Shown here one piece after another: positions 34,434 through 42,466 of a DNA stretch of 64,000 nucleotides (position 1 is the first letter of the stretch; the number at the start of each line of letters is the position of its first letter). The position numbers were made by a program, and so were the translations under genes. Below the pieces are notes generated by a model. That model was not told where the DNA came from. It made no database searches and worked only from the letters and a program-made list of their open reading frames with translations. The DNA is from Rhizobium sp. BK602 (GTDB lineage Bacteria; Pseudomonadota; Alphaproteobacteria; Rhizobiales; Rhizobiaceae), in contig NZ_JACIBC010000004.1 of assembly GCF_014195095.1 (NCBI RefSeq), forward strand, positions 1-64,000. The letters run 5' to 3'.

Positions 34434-36029
34434 TCAGTTCGCCTTGCAGTCCCAATGGAAGTTCGAGAAATTCAGGTCCCAGCTCTGCATGGGAATGAAC
34501 TCGTAGCCCTGAAGGCACTTGTTCGCCGCATAGCGCCGGTTTGGCGATACGGCCCATACGTCGGGCTGCAGCTCGGCAAGCTTTACCTGCAATTCCTTAT
34601 AGGCCGCGTTTTGCTCCTTGATGTCGGTGGTCGCCCTTACCTTGTCGATCAGGGCGTCGACGTCGGGATTCTGCAGCCATTCCATCGACATCCAGGTGCC
34701 GGCAGCCTTGGAGTGATACTGGTTATAGAAAATCGCGTCCGGCGACGGATAGTTGGGCGAGATGTTGACCTGCGTCGAAGCGGGCGTGGTTTCCGGCTTC
34801 GACGAAAGCTCGACGATACGGTTCCAGGGCTCGGGCTTGATATCGAGCGTGATGCCGATCTGCTCGAGATTGGCCTGCATCAGCAGCGCCACTTCGGACT
34901 CGAAGGCGAGCGAAGCGACATAGCTGTTGACGAGCGTGATCTTCTGGCCGGCATATTTCGACTTGGCGAGCTCTTCCTTCGCCTTGTCGAGATCGAAGAC
35001 GCCGGGCTGAATATCGTCGTTATGGGCATCCTTGAACACGGTCGAGAGCGGGCCGGTCATGTCGAAGCCCGGATAGATCGCCTCCTGGATGGTCTTGTAA
35101 TCGGTGGCATAGGCGATCGCGCGGCGTACATGCACATCGTCGGTCGGATAGACCTTGCTGTTCAGCTTGATGACGAAGCCGCCGGCCGTCGTCGACTGGA
35201 GCAGCTTGTAGCCCGGCATCTTGCCGAGAGTTTCGTAAGTATCGTTGCCAAGACCATGCGAGGAGAGACCCAACTCGCCCTTTTCGGCAAGCGCCTTGAC
35301 GGTGGCGTCGTCGCTCGTCTGCACGAAGCGCACTTCGTCGATCGGCGTTCCCTTTGTCCAGCCGAGGAAGTAATCGGGATTGCGGGCGATCACCATATCG
35401 GCGGAGCGATTGTAGCTGACGAGCTTGTAAGGGCCCGAACCAGCCGAGTGTTCGCCGACATAGGCTTCGCCCCATTTATCGTCCGGCTTGGCGTTGGCCT
35501 CGATCAGCTTCTCGTTCAGCGCCATCATCAACGGCGTGACGGCCATGAACGGCGAGAACTGCCGGTCAAGTTTGACGACCACGGTCTTGTCGTCGGGCGC
35601 GGTGATGTTGTCGGGCTGCACGAGGCCGACGATGAGGTTCGACGGCCCCTTGTTGATACCAATCAGGCGCCGAATGGACCAGACGAAATCGGATGCCTTG
35701 ACGGCCGTCCCATCCTGGAACTTGGCGTCATCGCGAAGATGGAAGGTGTAGGTCAGACCGTCCCCGGAGATGTCCCAGGATTTTGCAAGATGAGGCACGA
35801 TCTCACCCGAGGGACTGACAGTCGTGAGCGCATCATACATGTTCACGATCGCCATGTAGCCGGTATAGTCGGTGACCTTAGCCGGATCGAGCGAACTGAA
35901 AATCTGCATTGTGTTGACGGCAATCGACACCTTGTCGGCCGCCGACGCTACGACCGACGTCAGCGGCAACGCCATGACGCTGGCAAGCAGAAGCGTCGGA
36001 AGACGCAGACTTTTGAAACCCATCTTCAT
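34434..36029 (-). CDS. Dipeptide/oligopeptide ABC transporter substrate-binding protein (family 5)
   Basis: A 531-residue periplasmic protein with a signal peptide (about 1-31, ending VVASAADK) and the family 5 layout, including VPHLAKSWDISGDGLTYTFHLRDDAKFQDG. It should present a peptide-like or other small cyclic amide to the DppBC-type permeases upstream. It lies between the two DUF917/HyuA pairs in the same operon, so those enzymes probably act on the imported compound. The exact ligand is unknown. Confidence 0.9.
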   Translation of the reverse strand: MKMGFKSLRLPTLLLASVMALPLTSVVASAADKVSIAVNTMQIFSSLDPAKVTDYTGYMAIVNMYDALTTVSPSGEIVPHLAKSWDISGDGLTYTFHLRDDAKFQDGTAVKASDFVWSIRRLIGINKGPSNLIVGLVQPDNITAPDDKTVVVKLDRQFSPFMAVTPLMMALNEKLIEANAKPDDKWGEAYVGEHSAGSGPYKLVSYNRSADMVIARNPDYFLGWTKGTPIDEVRFVQTSDDATVKALAEKGELGLSSHGLGNDTYETLGKMPGYKLLQSTTAGGFVIKLNSKVYPTDDVHVRRAIAYATDYKTIQEAIYPGFDMTGPLSTVFKDAHNDDIQPGVFDLDKAKEELAKSKYAGQKITLVNSYVASLAFESEVALLMQANLEQIGITLDIKPEPWNRIVELSSKPETTPASTQVNISPNYPSPDAIFYNQYHSKAAGTWMSMEWLQNPDVDALIDKVRATTDIKEQNAAYKELQVKLAELQPDVWAVSPNRRYAANKCLQGYEFIPMQSWDLNFSNFHWDCKAN

Positions 36030-36070
36030 TCTAGTTCTCCTCTTTCATGCGGGAACTGCCCCGCTTATGG

Positions 36071-37204
36071 TTAGACTGCCTTTCGTTCGGGCCCAGGCAA
36101 CGGCGAATAGGTGATGTCCGGGTAGCCGAAGGCCGCAGGACCGACGACATCGAGCGCACGGGCGCTGCGAAGCAGCTCGTGGCAGGGGATGGCGATGATC
36201 GCGACGCGCTGGCCGTAGCGCAGCATCTCGGTGGTGATCGGATAGCCGGTATCGACATCGAGAAGAACGATCAGATCCGGCACGCAAACTTCGATCACGC
36301 CATCACGGCGGAAGACCAGGAACTCGTTCTGGATCGCCACACTGGCAGTCTGGCCGCTGCAATCGTCGAAGCCGGCAAGCTCCATTTCGCCCACGACGAA
36401 GCCGCCGCGCAGATGGCGCTTCAGGTCGGTGATCTTGCCGTTGAAGACGCGCCGGCCACCCTCCAGCGCACAAACCGCCGCGATCGGATCTTCCTGCGCC
36501 TTGCGCGCCCGGATCACCGCTTCGCCAAGCGCGATCGCCTTGGTGTAGCTCTTCGGAATGCCGTATTGATGGACATAATGCGCCTGCATCGGTGCCGTCG
36601 CCAGCATCGCCGCGCCGCCCTGCGCCACCACGCAGGCGCGTGCCATGCGCTCGTGCCAAACCTCGGAGACGGCATGGCTGAAGATGACGGCATTGCCATG
36701 CAGGTCGCACATCACCGAAGGCGTCGAGCTGTGACCGTAGATCGAGAAGGTCGTCATCTGCATTTCGGGGAATGCCCGGCCCATGCCGTCGCAATCGAGG
36801 ATGGGCAAGCCGCCGAGCGCCGCCGTGACAAGCGGGTTCATGGAATTCGCACCGCCGATCTCCTCGCAGACGATCGCATCGATCGGCGTGCGGATGAGCT
36901 CTTCCATGGCGCGCAGGCAGCGCAGCCCTTCACGCCCTTCGCGGATACGCTCGACGCCGACGACCGGTGCGCCGATACCGCCGATCGACATGCACAGAGC
37001 GTCCGGCTCGATGGCATCAGTCGCCAGAACCTTCATTTCATAGCCGGCCTTCATCGCCTCGAGGGCCAGCAGCTTGCCCTGATAGGGATTGCCGCCGCCG
37101 CCGGTGCCGAGAATGCCCGCGCCGATTTCCAACGCATCGAGATCTTCGGGCGTCAGCCGGCGCAGAGCGGCATCATCGTATTTCTGCTTGCGCGTCTCAG
37201 GCAT
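36071..37204 (-). CDS. DUF917 (thiohydantoin desulfurase-like) protein, copy 2
   Basis: A 377-residue DUF917 protein read from ATG 37204 (MPETRKQKYDDAALRRLT). A GGGAGG site stands just upstream, and the start overlaps the HyuA stop by eight bases, as in a coupled pair. LGTGGGGNPYQGKLL, CEEIGGANSMNP and DCDGMGRAFPEMQM align with copy 1 (33187-34263). The C-terminal segment TTEMLRYGQRVAIIAIP is shared with copy 1. It may differ in substrate from copy 1, since both are kept in one operon. Confidence 0.8.
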   Translation of the reverse strand: MPETRKQKYDDAALRRLTPEDLDALEIGAGILGTGGGGNPYQGKLLALEAMKAGYEMKVLATDAIEPDALCMSIGGIGAPVVGVERIREGREGLRCLRAMEELIRTPIDAIVCEEIGGANSMNPLVTAALGGLPILDCDGMGRAFPEMQMTTFSIYGHSSTPSVMCDLHGNAVIFSHAVSEVWHERMARACVVAQGGAAMLATAPMQAHYVHQYGIPKSYTKAIALGEAVIRARKAQEDPIAAVCALEGGRRVFNGKITDLKRHLRGGFVVGEMELAGFDDCSGQTASVAIQNEFLVFRRDGVIEVCVPDLIVLLDVDTGYPITTEMLRYGQRVAIIAIPCHELLRSARALDVVGPAAFGYPDITYSPLPGPERKAV

Positions 37205-38753
37205 GATGGCCTCCCATTTCACCGACGACTTTGACGTGAATGCGCGTGGCGTTGCCCGGCAGGTAGGCAAGCGGCGTGTCCTCGCGCTCGATAACCTCAA
37301 GAGTTTCGGCAAGCGCGCCGGCCGCGATCGCCTTTTCGCGAGCTTCCGCCTCGGCTTCTGCCAGCGCGCTCTCGCGGGTGCGACCGTTGACGAGCGAGAA
37401 GACGCGATCGGTCTCACCGCTGATCTGGGCGATAGCGGCGCCGACGGCGTTTGCGACGGCGAAATTCTCCGGGCGAATGACGTCGAGATCGCCGATGCGA
37501 TCCGCCATCAGGATCGAGCCGCCGCCGACAGCAATCACCGGCACCGGCGTCGAGGAGATCCGGCTCCGCTCGACGCAGGCCTCCAGCATGGCGTTGATCT
37601 TGCCGATGGCGGAATCGACAAGACCCTTGTCGAGATTGGCGACCAGTGCCCGATCGCCGATATTGGCCTTGCCATCGGCAACCGCGATATCGGTGGCGGT
37701 CAGCGTCGATCCGCCAAAGCACAGCGCCTCCTTGCGCACGCGATAACCGACCGACTTCGGTCCAACTGACATACCCGTATCGCTCTTAACGACAAACGAA
37801 CCGCCGCCGAGGCCGATCGAGAAGACATCGGGCATGCGGAAATTGGTGCGGACCCCGCCGATATCGACGGTCGTGGAAGCCTGGCGGGGGAAACCGTGCG
37901 AGAGCGCGCCGACATCCGTGGTCGTGCCACCGACATCGACCACGACGGCGTCCTTCAACCCGGTCAGGAATGCCGCACCGCGCATGGAATTGGTCGGACC
38001 GGAGGCGAAGGTCAGCACCGGAAAAGCACGAACGACATCGGCCGCCATCAGCGTGCCGTCGTTCTGGGTGATGTAGAACGGGCACGGGATGCCAGCCGCA
38101 GCCAACGCCTTGCCAAAGGCAGCAACGGTGCGATCGGCCAGCGACAGCAGGCTCGCATTCATGATCGCCGCACTTTCGCGCGCCAGCAGGCCGTGGCGAC
38201 CGATATCCTTCGACATGACGACGGGCAGCCCCGGGCAATGCTGCTGCAGGATCTGCTTGGCGCGCAACTCCATCGCATCGTTGATGCCGCTGAAGACGCA
38301 GGTCACCGCCGCAGCCTTCAGGCCCTTCGCGCGGATTTCGCCAGCGATGCGCACGATGGCATCCTCATCGAGCGGCGAAAGCTCGCGTCCGTCGAATTCG
38401 TAGCCGCCCTTCACCTGATAACCGTGGTTGCCGACAATTTCGCGCAGATCGTCCGGCCAATCGACCATCGGCGGCAGGCCGGCGCCTGAGGGCAGGCTCA
38501 GCCGGATGGCCGCGACTTCGTCCATGTGACGGCGCTCGATCACCGCATTGGTGAAATGCGTCGTGCCGATCATCACGGCCGCGATGCTTGTCCGGTCGAT
38601 GCCGGAGGCCTCGATGACTTTCTCCAGCGCCTCGATCACGCCCGACGTCACATCCTCGGTCGTCGAGGCCTTGACCCCGGCCAGAACGGTCTTTCCCTCC
38701 AGGACGACAGCATCCGTATTGGTGCCGCCCACATCAATTCCAACGCGATACAC
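37197..38753 (-). CDS. HyuA-type hydantoinase/oxoprolinase family protein (copy 2)
   Basis: A 518-residue paralogue of the enzyme at 31652-33190: VGIDVGGTNTDAVVLEGK at the start and VVDVGGTTTDVGALSHGFP near residue 268. MIGTTHFTNAVIERR and FASGPTNSMRGAAFLTGL are almost identical between the copies. It follows the ATPase gene by 17 bases and overlaps the DUF917 gene that follows. Together with copy 1 it gives a mirror-ordered duplication around the binding protein. It is likely to hydrolyse a cyclic amide ring with ATP. Confidence 0.85.
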   Translation of the reverse strand: MYRVGIDVGGTNTDAVVLEGKTVLAGVKASTTEDVTSGVIEALEKVIEASGIDRTSIAAVMIGTTHFTNAVIERRHMDEVAAIRLSLPSGAGLPPMVDWPDDLREIVGNHGYQVKGGYEFDGRELSPLDEDAIVRIAGEIRAKGLKAAAVTCVFSGINDAMELRAKQILQQHCPGLPVVMSKDIGRHGLLARESAAIMNASLLSLADRTVAAFGKALAAAGIPCPFYITQNDGTLMAADVVRAFPVLTFASGPTNSMRGAAFLTGLKDAVVVDVGGTTTDVGALSHGFPRQASTTVDIGGVRTNFRMPDVFSIGLGGGSFVVKSDTGMSVGPKSVGYRVRKEALCFGGSTLTATDIAVADGKANIGDRALVANLDKGLVDSAIGKINAMLEACVERSRISSTPVPVIAVGGGSILMADRIGDLDVIRPENFAVANAVGAAIAQISGETDRVFSLVNGRTRESALAEAEAEAREKAIAAGALAETLEVIEREDTPLAYLPGNATRIHVKVVGEMGGHHA

Positions 38754-38770
38754 GTCAGGCTCCTCTTCGA

Positions 38771-40417
38771 TCAGTCTGTGGTTTTGACGAGGAAGCGCAT
38801 GCGCTCTTCCTCGGTCACGGCGGGCTTCAAGCCTTCCTCCTCGTCGGTGACGACGGGAATCGCGGCGATCAGCGCGCGTGTGTATGGATGATTGGGGGCG
38901 GCGAAGACCGCCGGCGTCGGGCCTTCCTCAACGATCTCGCCACGCAGCATGATGGCGATACGCGAGCAGAAATTGCGCATCAGCGACAGGTCGTGCGAGA
39001 TCATCAGATAGGTGAGGCCCAGCTCCTCGCGCAGCTGCAGCAGCAGCTCGATCACGGTTTTCTGCACCGACACGTCAAGGGCCGCCGTCGGTTCGTCGAG
39101 GATCAGGATCTTCGGCTCGGCGGCGAGAGCGCGGGCAATCGCCACACGCTGCTTCTGGCCACCCGAAAGCTCATGCGGATACTTTGACAGATAGGATTGC
39201 GGCAGGCGCACGAGCTCCAGGAGCTGTTTCATCCGCGCCTCGCGGGCCGGTCCATCCATGCCGATGGATTTCAGCGGCAGCGCCAGGGTTTGCTGGACAT
39301 TGCGCTTGGGATTGAGCGACGTGCCCGGATTCTGATAGACGATCTGCGTCAGCCGCTTGCCGCGCTCCGGTGCCGGCGCATCGATGGTGACGCTGCCCGA
39401 GGTCGGGCTCGACAGATCCATGATGATGCGTGCGACCGAGGTCTTGCCCGAGCCGGATTCGCCGGCCAGTCCGAAGATTTCGCCCTGGCGCAGCGTCAGG
39501 TCCACGTCGCGGACGGCATGGAAACCGGGCTTCCGGCCATAGATCTTGTTCAGTCCTTCGACCTTGACGATGGGCGCACGGTCGCTCTGCGGCAGATCGA
39601 TAACGCGCGCGCCATAGAGCGGCGGCACCGCGTCCAGCAGCGCCTTCGTATAGGCCTGACGCGGGTTGGTGAGTATCTCGTGGCAAGGGCCTGCCTCGAC
39701 GATATCGCCGTGATGCATGACCACCACCCGGTCGGCGACCTTGCGCACGACGCCGAGATTGTGGGTGATCATGAGAAGAGCCATGTTCTCCTCGATGACC
39801 AGCTGGTTGATCAGATTGAGGATTTCGTCCTGCGTCGTCACATCGAGTGCGGTGCCTGGTTCGTCGGCGATCAAAAGCTTCGGCTGGTGCAAAAGCGCCA
39901 ATCCGATCAGCACGCGCTGGCGCATGCCGCCCGAAAGTTCGGACGGATAGGCATTCATCACACGCTCGGCATCGGCCAGCTGCACGCGGCGCAAGACGGC
40001 GGCGATCCGCGTGCGACGTTCCGCCTTCGACGAGCTGACACCATCGCGCTTGTCGGCAAAACGCATGACGTCATCGAGATGCGTGCCGATCTTGAAGACC
40101 GGATTGAAGGAGGAGAGCGGGTCCTGCATGATCAGGGAAAAGGCCGTGCCCTTCAGCGCTTCCCGCTCCCTCCGTTGCATTTTCAGGACGTCCCGCCCTG
40201 AGACCGATATCGCGCCGGAGTTGATCGTTGCATTCTTCGGCAAGGTGCCGATGATCGCCTTTGCCGTTACGGACTTGCCGGATCCTGTCTCGCCGATCAG
40301 CGCGACGCGCTCACCGGCTTCAACCGTGAAGGCGATATCACGCAGAACCTGGCGGGTGCGGCCGTAGGTAGTGAAGGAGACGTTCAGAGCCTCGATCTTC
40401 AGAAGCGGGTCGCTCAT
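38771..40417 (-). CDS. Dipeptide-type ABC transporter, fused double ATPase
   Basis: A 548-residue protein with two complete ATPase domains (DppD-DppF fusion, as in GsiA). The first has Walker A GETGSGKSVTAK and signature LSGGMRQRVLIGLAL; the second has GESGSGKTSVA, LSGGQKQRVAIARAL and ILDEPTAALD. It supplies both ATP sites of the importer. It overlaps closely with its neighbours (3 bases from the permease), so transporter genes and HyuA/DUF917 enzymes form one operon. Confidence 0.93.
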   Translation of the reverse strand: MSDPLLKIEALNVSFTTYGRTRQVLRDIAFTVEAGERVALIGETGSGKSVTAKAIIGTLPKNATINSGAISVSGRDVLKMQRREREALKGTAFSLIMQDPLSSFNPVFKIGTHLDDVMRFADKRDGVSSSKAERRTRIAAVLRRVQLADAERVMNAYPSELSGGMRQRVLIGLALLHQPKLLIADEPGTALDVTTQDEILNLINQLVIEENMALLMITHNLGVVRKVADRVVVMHHGDIVEAGPCHEILTNPRQAYTKALLDAVPPLYGARVIDLPQSDRAPIVKVEGLNKIYGRKPGFHAVRDVDLTLRQGEIFGLAGESGSGKTSVARIIMDLSSPTSGSVTIDAPAPERGKRLTQIVYQNPGTSLNPKRNVQQTLALPLKSIGMDGPAREARMKQLLELVRLPQSYLSKYPHELSGGQKQRVAIARALAAEPKILILDEPTAALDVSVQKTVIELLLQLREELGLTYLMISHDLSLMRNFCSRIAIMLRGEIVEEGPTPAVFAAPNHPYTRALIAAIPVVTDEEEGLKPAVTEEERMRFLVKTTD

Positions 40418-40420
40418 GGC

Positions 40421-41302
40421 TCAGCTCTCCACATCGAACATGTCGCGCAAGCCATCACCCAGAAGATTGAAGCCGAGCGTCACGTAGAAGACCGCGGCAC
40501 CGGGGCAGACGACTTCCCACCAATAGCCGGGCATGAACTGACGGCCGTCGGAAACCATCGAGCCAAGGTCCGGAATGGGCGGCTTTACCCCGAAACCGAG
40601 AAAGCTGAGGGTCGCGCCGAACAGGATCACGAAGGCGGCGTCCAGCGTCGTCTTGACGGAGATGACCGCAACACAATTCGGCAGGATTTCCCGAAACAGG
40701 ATGTGCATCGGCCCTGCGCCGGCAAGCCGTGCCGCCTCGATATAATCTTCGGAGGCGATCGACTTCGAGACGGAGTAGATCAGCCGCGCGTGCCAGGTCC
40801 ACCATAGCAAGGTGATCGCGATCATCGCATTCATCAGGTTCGGCTCGAGCAGGTTCGACACGGCAAGCGCCATAACCAGCGGCGGCATCGCCAGCATGAC
40901 ATTCGTCAGACCCGTGATGACCTTTTCGACCCAGCCCCCGAAATAACCGGCGATCAGGCCGAGCACCGTGCCGATCGGCACGGAAATGCCGAGCACGCCG
41001 ATAACCAGCAGGAGCGAAACGCGCAGGCCGAAGACCGTGCGGGAAAAGATATCGCGACCGACCTTGTCGGTGCCGAACCAATGCGCCGCGTCAGGCGCTA
41101 CGTGACGGGCGCGGAAATCAACAACGGCACCCACATGTTTCGGATAGGGCGTCAGCCATGGCGCGAAGACCGCCAGCACGACGACCGAAATCAGGATCAG
41201 CGTACCGATCACCGCAGCCGGATTGCGGCTGAAGCGATACCACATCATGTAGCCCGTGCTCAGCCCACGGTCGGACGTGTCAAGCATCTTCATATCGGCC
41301 AT
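40421..41302 (-). CDS. Dipeptide-type ABC transporter permease (DppC)
   Basis: A 293-residue permease with an N-terminal helix at about 35-55 and the DppC EAA loop (YIEAARLAGAGPMHILFREILPNC). Its start overlaps the stop of the DppB-type gene by one base. It forms the heterodimeric channel with the DppB-type protein. Confidence 0.92.
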   Translation of the reverse strand: MADMKMLDTSDRGLSTGYMMWYRFSRNPAAVIGTLILISVVVLAVFAPWLTPYPKHVGAVVDFRARHVAPDAAHWFGTDKVGRDIFSRTVFGLRVSLLLVIGVLGISVPIGTVLGLIAGYFGGWVEKVITGLTNVMLAMPPLVMALAVSNLLEPNLMNAMIAITLLWWTWHARLIYSVSKSIASEDYIEAARLAGAGPMHILFREILPNCVAVISVKTTLDAAFVILFGATLSFLGFGVKPPIPDLGSMVSDGRQFMPGYWWEVVCPGAAVFYVTLGFNLLGDGLRDMFDVES

Positions 41303-42330
41303 CAGCGTGCCTCCTTGCGGCGCAGGCGCGGATCGATGATCGAGATCAGGACATCCACCACTAGGTTCGCAACGATGAAGAACAGGCCGGCGACCAGCAC
41401 CACGGCGGTCACGGCATTGAGGTCCTTTTGCAGGATGGCGTTCAGCCCATAGGAGGCAAAGCCGCCCCAGGCGAAGACCATCTCGATGACGAAGGCATTG
41501 CCGATGAGCGATGCGAATTCCAGGCCCATGATCGTCAATGGCGCGATCGACGACAGCTTGAGAAGATAGCGGAAGATGATGACTCGCTCCGGCACACCGA
41601 AGCTCTGCAAGGTCAGAACATGATCCTTGCGCTGGTTCTCCAGCATGGAGGACCGGGTAATGCGGGTGATCTGGCCGATGCCGGCCATAGCCAGCGCAAA
41701 GGCCGGCAGGACGAGATGCCGGAGCGCGTCGACGAAGACATCCAGCCGTCCTGCCAGCAGGCCGTCAATCAACAGGAATCCGGTCGGTCCGGGCTGAAAG
41801 CCTAAGGAATGATCGAGGCGGCCGATGATCGGCCAATCCGGCAGCCAGCGGGCGGCAAGCAATTGCAGGCTGATCGCGAACAGGAAGCTCGGAATGGTGA
41901 CGCCGGTCAAGGACAGGATGCGGCCGATATGGTCCAGCGCGCGATCCCGGAAATGCGCGGTGATGACGCCGAGCGGAATGGCCACCACGAACATGAAGAT
42001 CACGGAGACAAGCACCAGTTCCACGGTCGCCGGCACCGTCTGCTCCAGATCGGTCGTGACGGGACGCTGCGACACCAGGGACATTCCGAGATCGCCTCTA
42101 AGCGCCTTGCCGACATAATCGACATATTGCACCAGAAGCGGCCTATCCAGGCCCATCTGACCGCGCAGCGCATCGACCTGATCTTGCGTCGCCGCCGGGC
42201 CAAGGGCCATGCGCGCGGGATCTCCCGGCACGACGCGCGCCAGCGCGAAAATCATGATGGAAAGCGCGATCATGACCAGAATGAAGGTGCCGAGCCGCGT
42301 CAGGATCGCGACCAACGGGTGTTGCTGCAT
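41302..42330 (-). CDS. Dipeptide-type ABC transporter permease (DppB)
   Basis: A 342-residue permease; the N-terminus (LVAILTRLGTFILVMIALSIMIFALARVVPGDPARMALG) is the family signature of DppB/OppB. It is the first gene of the eight-gene operon reading to 31652. Its promoter must lie in the 136-base divergent region shared with the LuxR/MalT-type regulator, which includes two GGTATAG repeats. Confidence 0.93.
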   Translation of the reverse strand: MQQHPLVAILTRLGTFILVMIALSIMIFALARVVPGDPARMALGPAATQDQVDALRGQMGLDRPLLVQYVDYVGKALRGDLGMSLVSQRPVTTDLEQTVPATVELVLVSVIFMFVVAIPLGVITAHFRDRALDHIGRILSLTGVTIPSFLFAISLQLLAARWLPDWPIIGRLDHSLGFQPGPTGFLLIDGLLAGRLDVFVDALRHLVLPAFALAMAGIGQITRITRSSMLENQRKDHVLTLQSFGVPERVIIFRYLLKLSSIAPLTIMGLEFASLIGNAFVIEMVFAWGGFASYGLNAILQKDLNAVTAVVLVAGLFFIVANLVVDVLISIIDPRLRRKEAR

Positions 42331-42406
42331 CGATGGGAAGTTCCTTGTTCGCCAGCTAACTCTCGAACAACAATCCCGATCTTCCGGCAGCGGACAACTG
42401 CGCCGA

Positions 42407-42434
42407 GGTATAGTTTTTCAGCTTTATGGTATAG
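42407..42434. promoter_or_regulatory. Direct repeats in the divergent promoter region
   Basis: GGTATAG occurs at 42407-42413 and 42428-42434, 21 bases (two helical turns) apart, in the AT-rich spacer between the importer operon and the LuxR/MalT-type gene. Spaced direct repeats are how MalT-type activators often bind, so this is a candidate site for the adjacent regulator. Confidence 0.4.
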
Positions 42435-42466
42435 GTTATTTTTCACGATGCGCTTACAAATCTCGC

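Noticed and set aside
42209..42466. Upstream extension of the LuxR/MalT-type frame
   Set aside because: It overlaps the DppB-type gene on the other strand and lacks motifs; the Met at 42467 begins the P-loop domain at the usual distance.
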